Below, in pieces: positions 24,050-36,251 of a DNA stretch of 64,000 nucleotides. Made by a program: the position numbers and the translations under genes. The notes beneath the pieces are model-generated. The model had not been told where the DNA came from, did not search any database, and saw nothing but the letters and a program-made list of their open reading frames with translations. Position 1 is the stretch's first letter; the number at the start of each line of letters is the position of its first letter. Source of the stretch: Kryptolebias marmoratus (lineage: Eukaryota > Chordata > Actinopteri > Cyprinodontiformes > Rivulidae); contig NC_051436.1 in the NCBI RefSeq assembly GCF_001649575.2, positions 5,473,238 through 5,537,237 of the forward strand, written 5' to 3'.

Positions 24050-24475
24050 CTCAACTGGAAACAGGTGGGATGATCCCTCCGGGTCGGGGGGGGTCTCTGC
24101 CTCAGGTGGAGGAGTCCAAGTATCTGGGAGTCTTGTTCTGAAGGGATGGGAGGATAAAACAGGAGACGGATCGGGGGCCTAGTCGGTCATGGTGAAGAAA
24201 GAGTCGAGTCGAAAGGCAAAACTCCGGATTTCCTGGTTCCGTCTACGTTCCGACCCTCACCGGTGGATCGTGATGGAAAGAACGAGATCCTGGATCCAAG
24301 CGGCTGAAATGAGCTTCCTCCGTAGCCTCAGAGATCAGGAGAGGAGCTCGGAGTAGAGCTGCTGCTCCTCCTCATCGAAAGGAGCCGGCTGAGGTGGTTC
24401 AGGCATCTGATTAGGCGTGACAGACCCAGAACTCTCTGGAGGGATTCTGGATCCTCTCTGGCCTTTACAAGAAAC
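24050..24475 (+). mobile_element. Degenerate LINE (non-LTR retrotransposon) 3' fragment
   Basis: The forward strand reads like the C-terminal end of a fish non-LTR reverse transcriptase. GTGGAGGAGTCCAAGTATCT gives VEESKYLGVLF, and further on TCGAAAGGAGCCGGCTGAGG corresponds to a 'RSRLRWF'-like segment. Frameshifts and stops make it non-functional. A second fragment of the same type lies at 42000-42350. Confidence 0.6.
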
Positions 24476-25930
24476 CCCACCATGTTTTAAACCTCGCAAC
24501 TGCAGCACACGTTTTCAAAATTCAAAATAAATCCATGAAATGGCAACACATAAACCAACACCGCGGCACTATGAGGTGCAGACGTTTCTGTAACCGTGGG
24601 CTGAAATGGACTCCAACCGGTGGAGGGAAGGCGGCGTCGCCTCGATCTTTGGACGCCGAGTTTTTTCTGACTTCATCTCACTTATTTACCCGTTGGTAAA
24701 TCGAGGCGGCGCTCAGTTCATATGGAAAACCTGCCGAGGTCGCGAGGAACCGAGCCGGGTCGAAGCGAGTGGCGCCGAGGCTGGACAGCGGTCGTTTCGA
24801 CCCCGCGGGCAGCAGGAGGGTTAATGTCGTCTTGAAAACAAAGCTCACCACAAGCAGCCTCAACGAAGCTCTCTCCGAGACTCAGTTTCTACAACACTTC
24901 ACTAAAACAAATTAATGTAATAACTGAAACTTTTCAGCGCTCGCACGTCAGTTTTATAACTTTAATAAATTACAGCAACGTGAGCTGACACGCTGCAGCC
25001 CCCGAGGAGACGCGGGACCTGCTCGTTCCTGTTGCCATAACACGTTCCGGTTGTTCCGAGCTTCTCGGTGAGCGCTGACAGGTTCAGTCATCGTCAGCGG
25101 CCTTAACGGCACCTCAAAACGAGCCGGGTTTGAAACTTTGGTTTCGATTCAGGCAAGCGATGCTCCAAACCACCACAGAAAAAGGGCCAAAAATGTGAAC
25201 TTACTGGGACAAACATTTTTTTTTTTTTTTTGTATTTCTGTTGCCGCTTGTTCGATTGAAGTTGATTTTTCCCGCCAGGCAGAGAACAGAACCCCGGCCC
25301 TCGTCGTTCAAGACGCACTTAAACGTGCGACGACGTCCCTCGGATCCCAGATTCATTCACTTAGCGCTGCTTCGGAACACAAACGGAGGCGAGGAGGGAG
25401 TCTAAAACGCCTCGCCGACTCGCGTTTTCCTCTCTTTGGCCATGTTTGTCGGGGAGGAACTCAAAGGGAGAAGAAATGCTTTAAATCAGAGGGGCGATGT
25501 GTGGAGAGAGAATGAAAGGAGGAGGAAGGAGGAAGGAAAGGAGGCGGACGTGAAAGCATGGCAATAACAGAACGAGAATATAACGTTAGTCAAACCTACA
25601 ACCGCATTACGTAGCAATTTCACAGAATTTCTAGATTTGCACTGTCTGCCCAATGATCTGTGTTTGTTTTTGTTGAAGAAAAAAAAAAGAGACAAAAAAA
25701 AAAAAGCCCATAGAGAAGATGATAAAGAGGACGAAGAAGATGTATATTTTGGGGACCAACACATCAGCGACGGGGGGGAGGGGGGGTTCGAATGTAGAGA
25801 AACTTACTGTATGTTACATAACGGGGGGGATGTAGAGACGAGAAAAAACAAAACAAATCTATGTGCTTAAAAACAAACAAAAAAAATGAAACTTCACTTT
25901 GAGAAAACACTCAGGAGTCTGTGTTGTTAT

Positions 25931-25933
<3 letters not shown>

Positions 25934-25973
<40 letters not shown>
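25934..25973. repeat. (GT)n microsatellite
   Basis: About 20 GT units. Confidence 0.95.
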
Positions 25974-27005
25974 TAACGGTACCAACGAGGCCCGTTGTGG
26001 GATGTTGGTGTCGGGTTTCTTCAAGTTAAATAAGAAGTTTGAGTTCTTGGTTTCAGCTTTTATTTTGGAAAATCCGTCACATTAATAATTAACCATCGTG
26101 GTGATAAATAATAACGATAATAAATATTTGTTTGTAAAGCTTTAAAAACAAGAATTGGACGACTAATAAAAGCTGTAATGGAAAAGGGAAAAAGACCCTT
26201 TTTTAAAAATAAAAGGCTCAAAGCCACCGAGCCGTGAAAACTAAAAGCTGCCTCATTTCTCCTCATCCTCACTAACAGGCTGACATCAGACGGTCATAAT
26301 GATCTGGAGACGAGATCAGGTGAACTGGTAAAAAATAACTCGGCTGAACTGCGACATGAAGCTGAGAAGCAGAGATTAAAAGGACACCCGTTCCTTTGAA
26401 AATATAAAAATATTCTGGGATTTTTTTGTTTGTTCTGCAGCATTTAGATCATTTTTTTTTCTCCTATTACCAATAAATTAAAAGGTCCTAAATGTTTTAA
26501 ATTCCATAACTTGAGTGACGAGTATTTGGAAGTCTACGAAACACATTAAAATCAAGTTATTTCTGTCAATAAATTAGTTAACTTTCATTCTGAATGGATT
26601 TAGACACATATTTACCCGTTTGGTGGCGCTCTACAGTAAAAGTCCCTTATAAAGGATTTATTACTGCTTTATAAATTAGTTATTCAAGCATTAATAAAAG
26701 TTATATGGTGCTTCCATAACTTCCTGACAAATTATTAATGTTTAAAATCTAAAATATGAAGAAAACTAGTAAACAGTGAGTCTGTTTATTTATGCTTTAT
26801 TAAGCCTTTTACAGCCCAATAACTGCATTAATAACTATTAATTAGTCGTTTATAGGTGTACTCTTATTGTGAAGAGGAACCGTTTGTTTTTAAACTCATT
26901 TTATTGAAGTGAACATTTAAATTTAAAGATTTAAATAAGTTTTTCTGCTTTTAGGAGTCGGAAAGAAAATGCTGTTCAGTAAAGCCAGTGTTTATCTCAG
27001 CGTAT

Positions 27006-27030
27006 ACACACACACACACACACACACACA
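27006..27030. repeat. (CA)n microsatellite
   Basis: About 12 CA units, roughly 0.6 kb upstream of gphb5. Confidence 0.9.
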
Positions 27031-27627
27031 GGCTGAGGTGAAAGAACAGACGAGCCCAAATGTTTCCAGGATCTCCATTATTTCTGTAATGTTGTTTTTT
27101 ATTGTAATTGCGATGATGTCAGAGCGTCCGTCCGTCCGCCCGATCGGACCTCTAAAAACAACAACAGGGACAGTTTGGTTCCATTCCCCGGATCGTCCGA
27201 ACGGAGAGGCGCCGGCAGCTCCAACCTCAGCGCACAAGGTGAGAGAAGTTCCTCCGAACGTGGTTTCACTCTCAGAGCGGCTTCAGCAGATTCTTTCATT
27301 GTTTAGTACATCAGGAGTGATTTGATGTCAGGTTAGAGCAGACTTACAGCTCAGGATGCTCAAAATCATCTCACTCTGGTCAGATTTAGCATTTAGAAGG
27401 ATTTTATGTTCTCATGTTCTGATTTGGATTTTGTTTTTTGGCTGCAGTAACAACAACCAGACATTAGAGGGCGTTATGAGTCAAAAAAAACATTTATTTA
27501 ATACAAATTAATACTTCTGGTGTGTTTTGAGGATTAATGAATGTATTTTATGATTATATTTGTGTGTTTTTTTACTCAATAAGAGCACCAAATGCGTCCT
27601 CCTGTGTGTGTTTTTATCCTACCCAGC

Positions 27628-28967
27628 ATGCCGTTCCATCCTCTCTCTTTCCTCCTCCTCCTGGTTGCCGCGGCAGCCGTGGCGTGCGTCTCCCCGACGA
27701 CGGCGCTCCACAGCTTCCGAGGCTGCGCGGTGCGCGAGTTCTCCTTCGTGGCCTTCAAGCCGGGCTGCAAGGGGCTGCACATCACCACCGAGGCCTGCTG
27801 GGGGCGCTGCCACACCTGGGAGGTAAAACACACACACAGGTGTTTATACCAGAAAATGACCTAAAAGAGTAACAAACACCAGGTTAATGCACACACACAA
27901 CCAAAGACCTGTCTTGGCTCTAAATCACGAGTCTTTATTATAAATACTGATTAAATCCACCCAGAGGTGGATTTTTAGACCCGAAAACGGTGCTTAGAGG
28001 TCAAGAATGTCTTTCAAAAAAAAGGAAAACGTTGCCTATAATCCGCCTAAAATACAAAAATTTTAAAAGTCTACATGTATAACTTATTAAAGATGTATTT
28101 GTGTGGCACTAAATTACATTTAAAAGACTTTGAAAGAGCTTTAAAACATTTATAACAAAAGACAAACCGTCCATCTTTGACTGATAGCTGCAGTTTGTGA
28201 TCAGTGACTTTTAAAAACATGTTTTTTTGTCCTTATTGTGTTTTATACCCCGACTCTTTAAAAAATAAATATATATATATATATTTTTTTTTTCATCTTC
28301 TTTTTAACTAGTATGTGTGTAAAACTACTTTACTAACGTCTCTGCTACATGTTCCTGCTGTTACCTGTGAGCCGTGCTGCAAAATGAGGACATTTTTAAA
28401 ATATTTTGTTCAAATTCTCCGTCTCAGAATCTTCGAAACAAGCCACAGTTCGTTGAAATTTGGCGTTTTTTCACCGTATCTTTAAAAACGAGCTTCACAA
28501 TGACACCTGACATTGTACGAAGGGATTTCCCGGCGCAACGGCAGCTGGCAGAGAAAAAAATGTTCAATCCTAAAGGGAAAAAAAAGGATAATTCCTGAAG
28601 ACGTGTTAGAAAACTTTGATTTAAAGGTAGATCAGGAAGTTGTTTCAGACGGCTGTGTTCGGACTAGCCTTTAGCTCATCAGTTCTGCTCGATGTAAACT
28701 CTGTAAGATATTAATTATTTGTAATGTTTACACAGAATCACCTTTAATAAGGACCTTTCCCTGCGTTTGTGTTCGCAGAAGCCCGTCCCCGAGGCGCCGT
28801 TCATCCACCGGCACCACCGCGTCTGCACCTACAGCCGTACCCGCCACGCCACCGCCCGCCTGCCGGGCTGCCGGCCCGACGTCTCGCCGCTGTACCACTA
28901 CCCCGTGGCCCTGCTGTGCCACTGCGCCGTCTGCTCCACGCAGGACACGGAGTGCGAGACCTTCTGA
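27628..28967 (+). CDS. gphb5: Thyrostimulin beta subunit (glycoprotein hormone beta 5)
   Basis: This encodes a secreted cystine-knot hormone subunit that pairs with GPHA2 to form thyrostimulin, a known ligand of the TSH receptor in vertebrates. The coding exons are 27628-27822 and 28779-28967 (phase 0 intron, donor GTAAAA, acceptor TTCGCAG), giving 127 residues. Residues 1-20 or so are a hydrophobic signal peptide (SFLLLLVAAAAVAC). Ten mature cysteines (33, 47, 57, 61, 81, 96, 112, 114, 117, 124) include CWGRC and CHC of the knot. This matches the GPHB5 type, which lacks the full seat-belt set of classical beta subunits. Strong family matches are GCAVREFSF, KPGCKGL, ITTEACWGRC, HHRVCTY and TECETF at the end. 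There is no Asn anywhere, so the sequon known in mammals (after CTY) is replaced by Ser-Arg-Thr. The ATG sits one base after TATCCTACCCAG, a plausible acceptor, implying an upstream non-coding exon. Confidence 0.96.
27823..28778. other. gphb5 intron
   Basis: A 956-bp intron, A/T-rich, containing an (AT)n/(T)n run near 28270 and a dispersed-repeat copy at about 28370-28650 related to 22250-22490. No coding potential is seen. Confidence 0.75.
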
Positions 28968-29011
28968 GCGACGGGAGCCCCGCCCCCCCCCGGAGCCACC
29001 GGCGCAAAAAC

Positions 29012-29017
29012 AATAAA
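29012..29017 (+). terminator. gphb5 polyadenylation signal
   Basis: AATAAA lies 45 nt after the stop codon and is followed by a T/G-containing stretch. It is the first canonical hexamer downstream, so the 3' UTR is predicted to be very short. Confidence 0.6.
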
Positions 29018-29714
29018 ACAATCGGTCCTTGAGAACAGGAGTTCATTGTATTCATGTGTTCATTTCTGTCATTTAATGTCATGAGTTCATTACAGAGAAG
29101 CAGAACTTATAAATGTGTCTGTAGTAATATTTACAGTGAGGTCTCGGTTCTGTTCTCCTTATTCCGCACCTGCTTCTGGTTTCCAATCAGCGCACCTGTT
29201 TCCATTCACTCGTCGCCTTGCTGTCTCTGTTTTCTCAGATGTTTGTCCTGTTAAATAAAAGATCATTCACCAATTAAGTCCTGCAGTTTGGTCCATTTCA
29301 TCCCCTTTTCTGAACACAGAAAGCTGAGGCGCCTGGAGTTAAACACAACATCAGCTGATAAAGAGTCAAACGGAGGCTTTTATTCTGGTAACTGTTGTAG
29401 AGAACCGCTGACCAGTTTGTATTTCCGTCCCGTCATAAAGACGGCAATGGTTATCAAATTAATAAAACCAAATGGTGTTTTAGGGACAATTCTACCCATA
29501 TCGTGTACTTCCTGTTAAGAACAGCCACCCAAGTTCCATTCAAAAGAGTTTTAAATTAAAGAAAATAAAAGATTTTTTACAAAGATTATTTGTGAGTCAC
29601 TGAGAACAGAGACACAAACTGAAACTAAAAACACTGAAACCATGGAGCTACATCAGTGTTTGGTTCAAATAATCGAAGTTAATTACAGGTTAAATGTTGT
29701 AAGGTCTTTAAAGG

Positions 29715-30130
29715 GATAGTTTGGCTCTTCTGAAGGGGAGGTCTGTGGAAAGGGCATCATTAATTAACATCTTACCTGCTGCAGATCTTGGAATGACCTC
29801 ACTGATCCGAGTGAGGCAAAGAAAAGTTCATATTATTTCGTATTAGCTCCAATTCATGTTTACATAGAAGTTTGTAGCCGCAGCAGCAGCGAGCTGTAGC
29901 ACTTCCGGTGCAGCCTGGGGCACCTCCAGCAGGAACATTGTAATATTTCTGTCGGAAAACTGAAGCGATGCGACGCTTTATGAAGCAGCTTCCACGAGGA
30001 AATCTTTGAGCGTGGAGCCGATTTAAGACGACGTCGAATCACTTTGGGAACGCTCCGACTAGCCACCAGCTCGTCGGCACGAACCCGCTGCTGTTTGACG
30101 TTACAGAGAGCTAAGATAATAACTCTCCAT
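29715..30130. repeat. Long-TIR dispersed repeat copy
   Basis: AAAGGGATAGTTTGGCTCTT with CTGTGGAAAGG and AACATCTTACCTGCTGCAGA forms one end of a family also seen at 38570-39125, 50100-50965 and 63015-63440. The inner part contains AGCGAGCTGTAGCACTTCC and the Gly/Ser-type GACTAGCCACCAGCTCGTC segment common to the copies. Confidence 0.5.
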
Positions 30131-30615
30131 ACCCTTTCCAAAAGAAAAAACTGCTTTAAAACTCAGTTTTGTCTTTTTTTTATTTAGCAGATTATCCGTG
30201 TTTTGAAGTTATGTGGCATAAATTTGTCTTCAGCCTGTTTTGTTTACAGTAAACTGAGTTATTTATCCCTGAACATGTGATAAAAACAACAAAATAAGAG
30301 TCCTGTTTTTTATTTTTTAAGTAAAATCCATACAAAAGCAAAACAAAACAGACAGAGATGACCTCCGCATGCACGTGTGCACGCTCATGAGTTTTTTTTT
30401 CACATGGGGATAAATGGGTCAACGGGATGTTAGAAACAGGAACTTTGCTTAATCCTCTCTTTACTTTGTCAAAGTGCCCAAACACACACACACACACACA
30501 CACACATCGTAAACTGCCGCACCAGCAGACGGATATGATGTCAGTCGCTCTCAGATTAAAATAATAAGGCCAAAGTGGAAGCGGACACGTTGCTGACATC
30601 ATCCGGGATGCTGCG

Positions 30616-30629
30616 GTCTCCATGGCAAC
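30616..30629 (+). promoter_or_regulatory. X-box-like RFX motif
   Basis: GTCTCCATGGCAAC fits the RFX X-box pattern RYYNYY-(1-3 nt)-RRNRAC. It lies between gphb5 and gpha2. One such match can occur by chance in this length, so the call is weak. Confidence 0.3.
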
Positions 30630-32337
30630 CGAAAGCGACAGGGCGGCGGAGCGATACAAACATGGGTAACCTCTCTGAGTCACCGTGGCGTGTGTGTGTG
30701 TGTGTGTGGGCTGACGAGGTGCCGCAGCTCATTCAGGATAATGACCTCTCGCCGTCAGCTCGCTCACGGTTCGGAGTTTGTTGTGACGTCACGCGTTCCT
30801 CTTCCCACGGCCGCAGCCGGAGGGGGAACGACGGGGGGCAGGTCGTTGTTTTCTTTACGTTCCGAGCGAGCGCAAACCCTCCGAGTTGGAAAAATAACAA
30901 CATAAATTCTCTATTTGGTCGTCTTCAGGGTGAAACTGATTCTTTATCAGCTGGTCAGAGATGTAAACACAAAACGTCTCCCAGAGGAGAAACAACAAAA
31001 CAATCATAAATCCCGTTGATCCGACGGGTCCCGCGGCGCGCACTTTGTTCCCCTTTAAGGCAGACATTTTAAAAATCCTTTTGAATCGGAGAATTTTCCT
31101 TTTCGACCCAATTACATTTGCTTGTTCTTATTTATTTCCACGACTACTTTGAGCTGCGACTGTTAGAAAACAGGTGAGTTTTCGGCTGCGCCCTGAGACG
31201 CCAGATTTCAAAAATCACGCTGTATTCGTGGAAGCGCACATTATTGTGTTGCTGGTTTCCTCCCACGACGTTCCCGCCTCCACGTCTATGGGCCAGTTTG
31301 TAATAAATACTATTTATAATCAGCAGACCTGGACATTCGGTGCTGCTTTCCGTCTGAATGCAGAAACTCGTCGACTCTGCAACGTTTCTGAGAGAACAAT
31401 TGTTGCAAGTTTTTTTTTATTTTTTATTTTAAACATGTTCACAACTAAAAGCAACCAGATTGAGTCTCCGTGAGGAAACCGAGAACCCCGGCGAACGTTT
31501 CCAGACATCCTGGAGACTCCGACGTGAACGGGAAACGGTTATTCTGACAGAAATCCCACAATGCTTCCTGCAGCAAGTGCACCAGAAGCGCTACAGCTTG
31601 CTGCCGCCGCCGCTAATTTAGCTCACGAATACTCGTAGAAGTCGACGTAAACAACCGAATAATGTAAGAAAACGTATGAAACAGCTTTGTAATTTATGAA
31701 CTTGTTTAAAAAACGACAGCAAACCACGGGAGTCTCGGCCCCGCTCTGACTAGCCGTTAGCTCGTCAGCCCAGTCAGAATTAAACAGCTGTCACCTTCAG
31801 CTGCAGATGAACTCATTCCTTCATCTTCACAAGATCTACTTTTAACTTTTAACAAACTACAGTCTGATTAAAGGTCTATGAGACCCAATAAAGAGGCTGA
31901 AGTTTCTTCAGGCTCGGTGTGACGATGACGCTTGTTTCAAAGTGAGGAAGAGGAGAATCAGAGCCGAGCTTTGATCCACATCTTCCTCACCAGAGCGTCT
32001 CCTGACCCCACCGAGTCCGTCCTCCCCACAGAAGACTTTAGTTTACACGAGCTTTTTCTCCATCCGCACGTTTGCTTAAACATGTGTGTGAGCCTCCATA
32101 CATGCAGTGTGTGTGTGTTCTGCACTGATGGAAAACCTCTCCGGTTTTCCTCCGTCCTCGCGGCGGTTAAGTGGCCCCCGCCGGCGTGAAGGTAACGCAT
32201 GCCGGCGGGGGCCAGGAGAACGTTCAGGAAAAAAGTTTGAAGACTTCAGTTCTGCAGGAGGACGAAGAAGAAGAAGAAGAAAAAAAAAAAAAAGAAGGAA
32301 AACGCTCTGGCCCCTGTGATGGTGGGTGTGTCGGCAG

Positions 32338-32430
32338 CTATAAGTGCCTCGGCTCGTACCTGAGTTCACTTCTATCCCCGCGTGAGGCTCACCTGTCAGA
32401 CGACACACCTGAGAACTCACAGCTGAACAG
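32338..32430 (+). promoter_or_regulatory. gpha2: Probable gpha2 TATA promoter and non-coding exon 1
   Basis: GCTATAAGTGCC contains a TATA-like element at about 32338-32345. About 85 bp downstream is the consensus 5' splice site AACAG|GTAAGA at 32430/32431. The gpha2 start codon directly follows a good acceptor (CCGACCCGTCCAG|ATG at 35686/35687), so a non-coding exon of about 60 nt spliced straight onto the ATG is the simplest reading. This is inferred from motifs only. Confidence 0.45.
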
Positions 32431-33436
32431 GTAAGAACTGATTTACTGATTTAATGATTAAACATCTGAAGCTCTTTGGATGGATTTTAAATCTAATATA
32501 TCTTGTTTTAATCATCTCTAATCATAACTAATCAAGGTTTGTTTAAAACTATAAATAAAGTAGATTTAATTAAACGACACAATAACAGTTTCCTGTAAAC
32601 CAGATTAAAATAAAATGAAGCAAATTAAGTTTCTGGTTGATATTAATCAGCTGATGTCTGTATTTAGCACTAATTAGTACCACGTCTATCAAACACACGA
32701 TATGTCGAAGTTTAATTAGAATATTTAAGTTTAAAAATGAGTTTTACAGTTTTTGGAGAGGGTTTTTTAAGCATTTTAAGTTTAGGTTTTGAGACTACAT
32801 CCATTTTATTTTTGTAAAACCAAATATTCTCTTTTTTTTTAAGAGATTTTATTTTATTTTTTAGAACAAAGAAAATGACTCACGCTGGAACTGAACACGA
32901 TGACTGCGAAATGATGTCATCTCACTAAAAACAAACATTATTTTAACTATTATTATTACTATTTTTGCCAGTTATTGACTCGATATGTTTCAAAGTACCT
33001 TGTTGTTTAAACGGTCTGTAAATAGCAGCTAAGAGTCCAGTTTGGCTTTCAGTAACTACAGTTATACTGACTTTTATTCAGCTAAAAGTTGCAATAAAGA
33101 TAGTTTAAACCTTTGATTTTTTTCTTGTTGAAAATAAAAACATTTAGAAATGTTGAATTCTGTGAACTCAGAATCCATTTAAGGATTTAGTTTGAGGCTT
33201 TTTGTCGTCATTTCTGCATGATGTTGAAGATTTTGTTGGGTTTTTTACCTGACAGGAACAGCTGCGGGATAAAAACGGCCTGAGGATGATTAGTTGTGAC
33301 AGAGTGAATTAAACCCTCTCAAACGGGGGTCACCTTGTTGCCAGATTTTCCCGAATGAACTGAACCTTCGCGCGTGGAAACCCCACATAAGAGGAAAAAG
33401 TGAGACATTTCCCACCAACCGAGCCGAGGTTAATAG

Positions 33437-33440
<4 letters not shown>

Positions 33441-33468
<28 letters not shown>
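33441..33468. repeat. (CA)n microsatellite
   Basis: About 14 CA units. Confidence 0.9.
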
Positions 33469-33471
<3 letters not shown>

Positions 33472-35335
33472 GACAGAACTCACCCACCTGCCCATTCGGT
33501 CGCGCCGGCGGTCCTGATGGCGCCCCCGGGGGCCGCTCTGCTGACGCTCTGGAACAAACTGCCAGAAGAGAGGTCAGAGGTCAGCATCAGCAGCCTCACA
33601 GGAAAAAATGACTTTTATTTACACACGTGTGTGTGTGTGTGTGTGTCGTACAGAACCCTGCCTGTTCTTACTATACATGTGGTCTGAAGGGGGTTCACAG
33701 ATTATTCCGCCGACCCTGAGAGTTCTTATGAACAGTTAATATCTTACCTGTCGGACATAGCGCTTTGAACGAACAGTTTGGAGGAATAACTCCAGTCAGT
33801 TTAAATCTGACAAGCTAACGACTCGTCCGTAAAAAGCAAAGGGGATTTCTGCCGCATTCGGGGAGTAAGTACAGTTTATTTAAAAATCGCCTTCAATAAA
33901 ACAGAAAACAACACAATAAAAATGCCACATAGACAGAAAACAGACGTAAAAATAGAGAAAAAAACAAATAAGCTATTAACTAAAACTAAAAGCCTGTCTG
34001 AATGAAAACACCTTCGGCTGCTTTTTAACAGACCGAAAACTGTCAATAAGAACAAGAGTTTGTTCGTCTGCAGCTTGGTTTGAAACAGAGTTTGTGAAAC
34101 TAAAAATTAGTTTCCTGTTTGTAGATTTAAGGACCCGAGTAAAAGTCTGAGTCTTAAATCATTTCCAGTCATGTTCGGGCGTCGGATCGTTCAGAGGCAC
34201 GAAAGTTAATATTTAAAAAAACAAAATGTAAAATAACCAGTGAGGAGTTTTTCTGTTTGTTCCAGTAATCCACTAAAAACAACAAATCCAAGAACCTCAC
34301 AGCGGTTCATCTTCAGTTTTAAATTATTTTATGGTTCTTCCAAGCTGCACCTCTAATAACCACGTAATACAAAACTGAAGCATTTTGAAAGGTTTACAAA
34401 ATAAAAACACTTTCATAAACAGCTTTTAAATTACAGTTATTTCAATTAAAATAAATCAAATCGTATTTAATGACATCGCACATTTAAAAACAAAGTGCTA
34501 CAGACGAAACAACAAACAAACAATAAAATAAAAGTTTTAAAACTGGTAAAACACATGAATTAGATTATAAAACAGTAAAGTATTAAAATGGAGCAAAAAG
34601 AATAAAACAACAGCCAACGAGTAGAAATGTGTTGAAATCAAACTTTATGGTTATTTGCAAGCATGAAGCAGCAGCTAGAATCAGAATCAGAATCAGAATC
34701 AGATTTATTGCCAGGTGTGTAGGCACACACGAGGAATTTGTCTCCGGTTCACAACACTCTTTGAGTAGTCTTAGTCTGTGGAAGATGAAGATGGATATGT
34801 ACAATATAGATGTATATGCTCAGAGATACATATATACATATGAATAACTGGATATATATGAACATAATATACAGTATTTGCAGTTTGTTAGAAAAAAAAA
34901 AAAAAAGTTGAAGTAATTGGGAGTTTGAGTTTGAGTCCTGTTTCAGCTGTTTAACACAGAGACAGCCTGAGGGAAGAAGCTGCTCCTGTGTCTGGTTGTT
35001 TTGGCGCACAGAGATCTGTAGCGCCTCCCAGAGGGGAGAAGTTCAAACAGTTCGTGTCCGGGGTGTGTTGGGTCTGCAGAGATAGCTGTAGCACTTCCTG
35101 CAGGAGTGTCGCGATATCCCTGCTGGAAAGGCTACGGCCACGTGAGGGTTTCCAAACCAGCGATCCTGCTCCGACTAGCCGTTAGCTCATCAGTCGAGTC
35201 AAGAGTTAAACTCCGAACTGAAGCCGATCTGAGACAGGTGAGACGCTGACTCTTCGCAGCCTTTCTGCAGAACCGAAACTCCAAAGGATCTGAACTGTCC
35301 CTTTAAATAACATAAAGGCGAGAATGGTATGTGCT

Positions 35336-35390
35336 CTGTGTGTGTGTGTGCGTGTGCGTGTGTGTGTGTGCGTGTGTGTGTGTGTGTGTC
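35336..35390. repeat. Imperfect (GT)n microsatellite
   Basis: A GT run interrupted by GC steps, 300 bp upstream of the gpha2 start codon. Confidence 0.9.
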
Positions 35391-35686
35391 CGCAGGTAAC
35401 TGTGAGATGAAGCAGATGGAAGCGGTAGAGACAGGGATCAGCTGAGACTGAACCGGGGGGACACGCAGGCAGTCCTGCAGGACGGGAAACCACCGAAATT
35501 CAACGGGGGGAGGGGAGAAAGGGGAGGCGGTGGGGGAGGAGGGGAGCTTTAATTTGAGAGGAAAACTTGAGCAGAAGAAGAAGAAATCTATAAACAAACC
35601 GTAACACTTTAAGAGGCAACTTTCTAAATGAAACTCGATGTTTTTTTGCTCCGGCAGCGACTCACCGTTCTGTCCGACCCGTCCAG

Positions 35687-36218
35687 ATGTTGCCCCACGC
35701 GATGCCGCACATCTGCCTGCTGACCTCGCTGCCGCTGCTCCTCTCCCCTCTTGCCTGGAGCCACGACGGCCTCGCCCCGGGATGCCACCTACACCGTGAG
35801 TGCGGCGGTCGTCTCGAATGGGGGCGCCTGATGCTTGTGGCCGTCACTTCCTGTTAAATGGAACGGCGGACCTACAGTATAAATGATGTGTTTGTGGAAA
35901 TGTTGACCGAAACACCTGTAAAAGTCTAGTTTAGTTGATTTTTTTTGGAATGAATGAACAAAACGAAAGTCCCAAACTTACGTGCACGCCTTCTCGCCCC
36001 GCAGCCTTCAACGTGACCATCCGCAGCGACCGCCGGGGCACCTGTAAGGGCACCCACCAGGTGCACGCCTGCGTGGGTTACTGCGAGTCCAGCGCCTTCC
36101 CATCCAGGTACTCGGTCCTGGTGGCGTCCAACTTCACGCACAACATCACCTCCGCGTCGCGATGCTGCACCATCAGCAAGGACGCCAAGGTGAGGGCAGA
36201 GAGCGAACGGAGGGCGAA

Positions 36219-36251
<33 letters not shown>

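Larger units (their letters stand above)
20903..27627. other. ppp2r5b 3' region and intergenic DNA to gphb5
   Basis: The beginning is presumably ppp2r5b 3' UTR; a candidate polyadenylation signal AATAAA occurs at 22154-22159, but the true end cannot be fixed. The rest is non-coding: a repeat shared with 28370-28650, a LINE 3' fragment at about 24050-24470, GT/CA microsatellites and A/T-rich DNA. A donor-like AAG|GTGAGA at 27239 could end a non-coding first exon of gphb5, but nothing else supports it. Confidence 0.6.
28968..35686. other. Intergenic region between the two thyrostimulin genes
   Basis: This 6.7-kb interval has no recognisable third gene. It contains copies of a dispersed long-TIR repeat (about 29715-30130, 31560-31790, 33690-33840, 35060-35300), CA/GT runs (30481-30507, 33441-33468, 35336-35390), an X-box-like motif at 30616-30629, a CRE-type TGACGTCA at 30784-30791 and the probable gpha2 promoter and first exon near 32338-32430. 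Confidence 0.65.
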
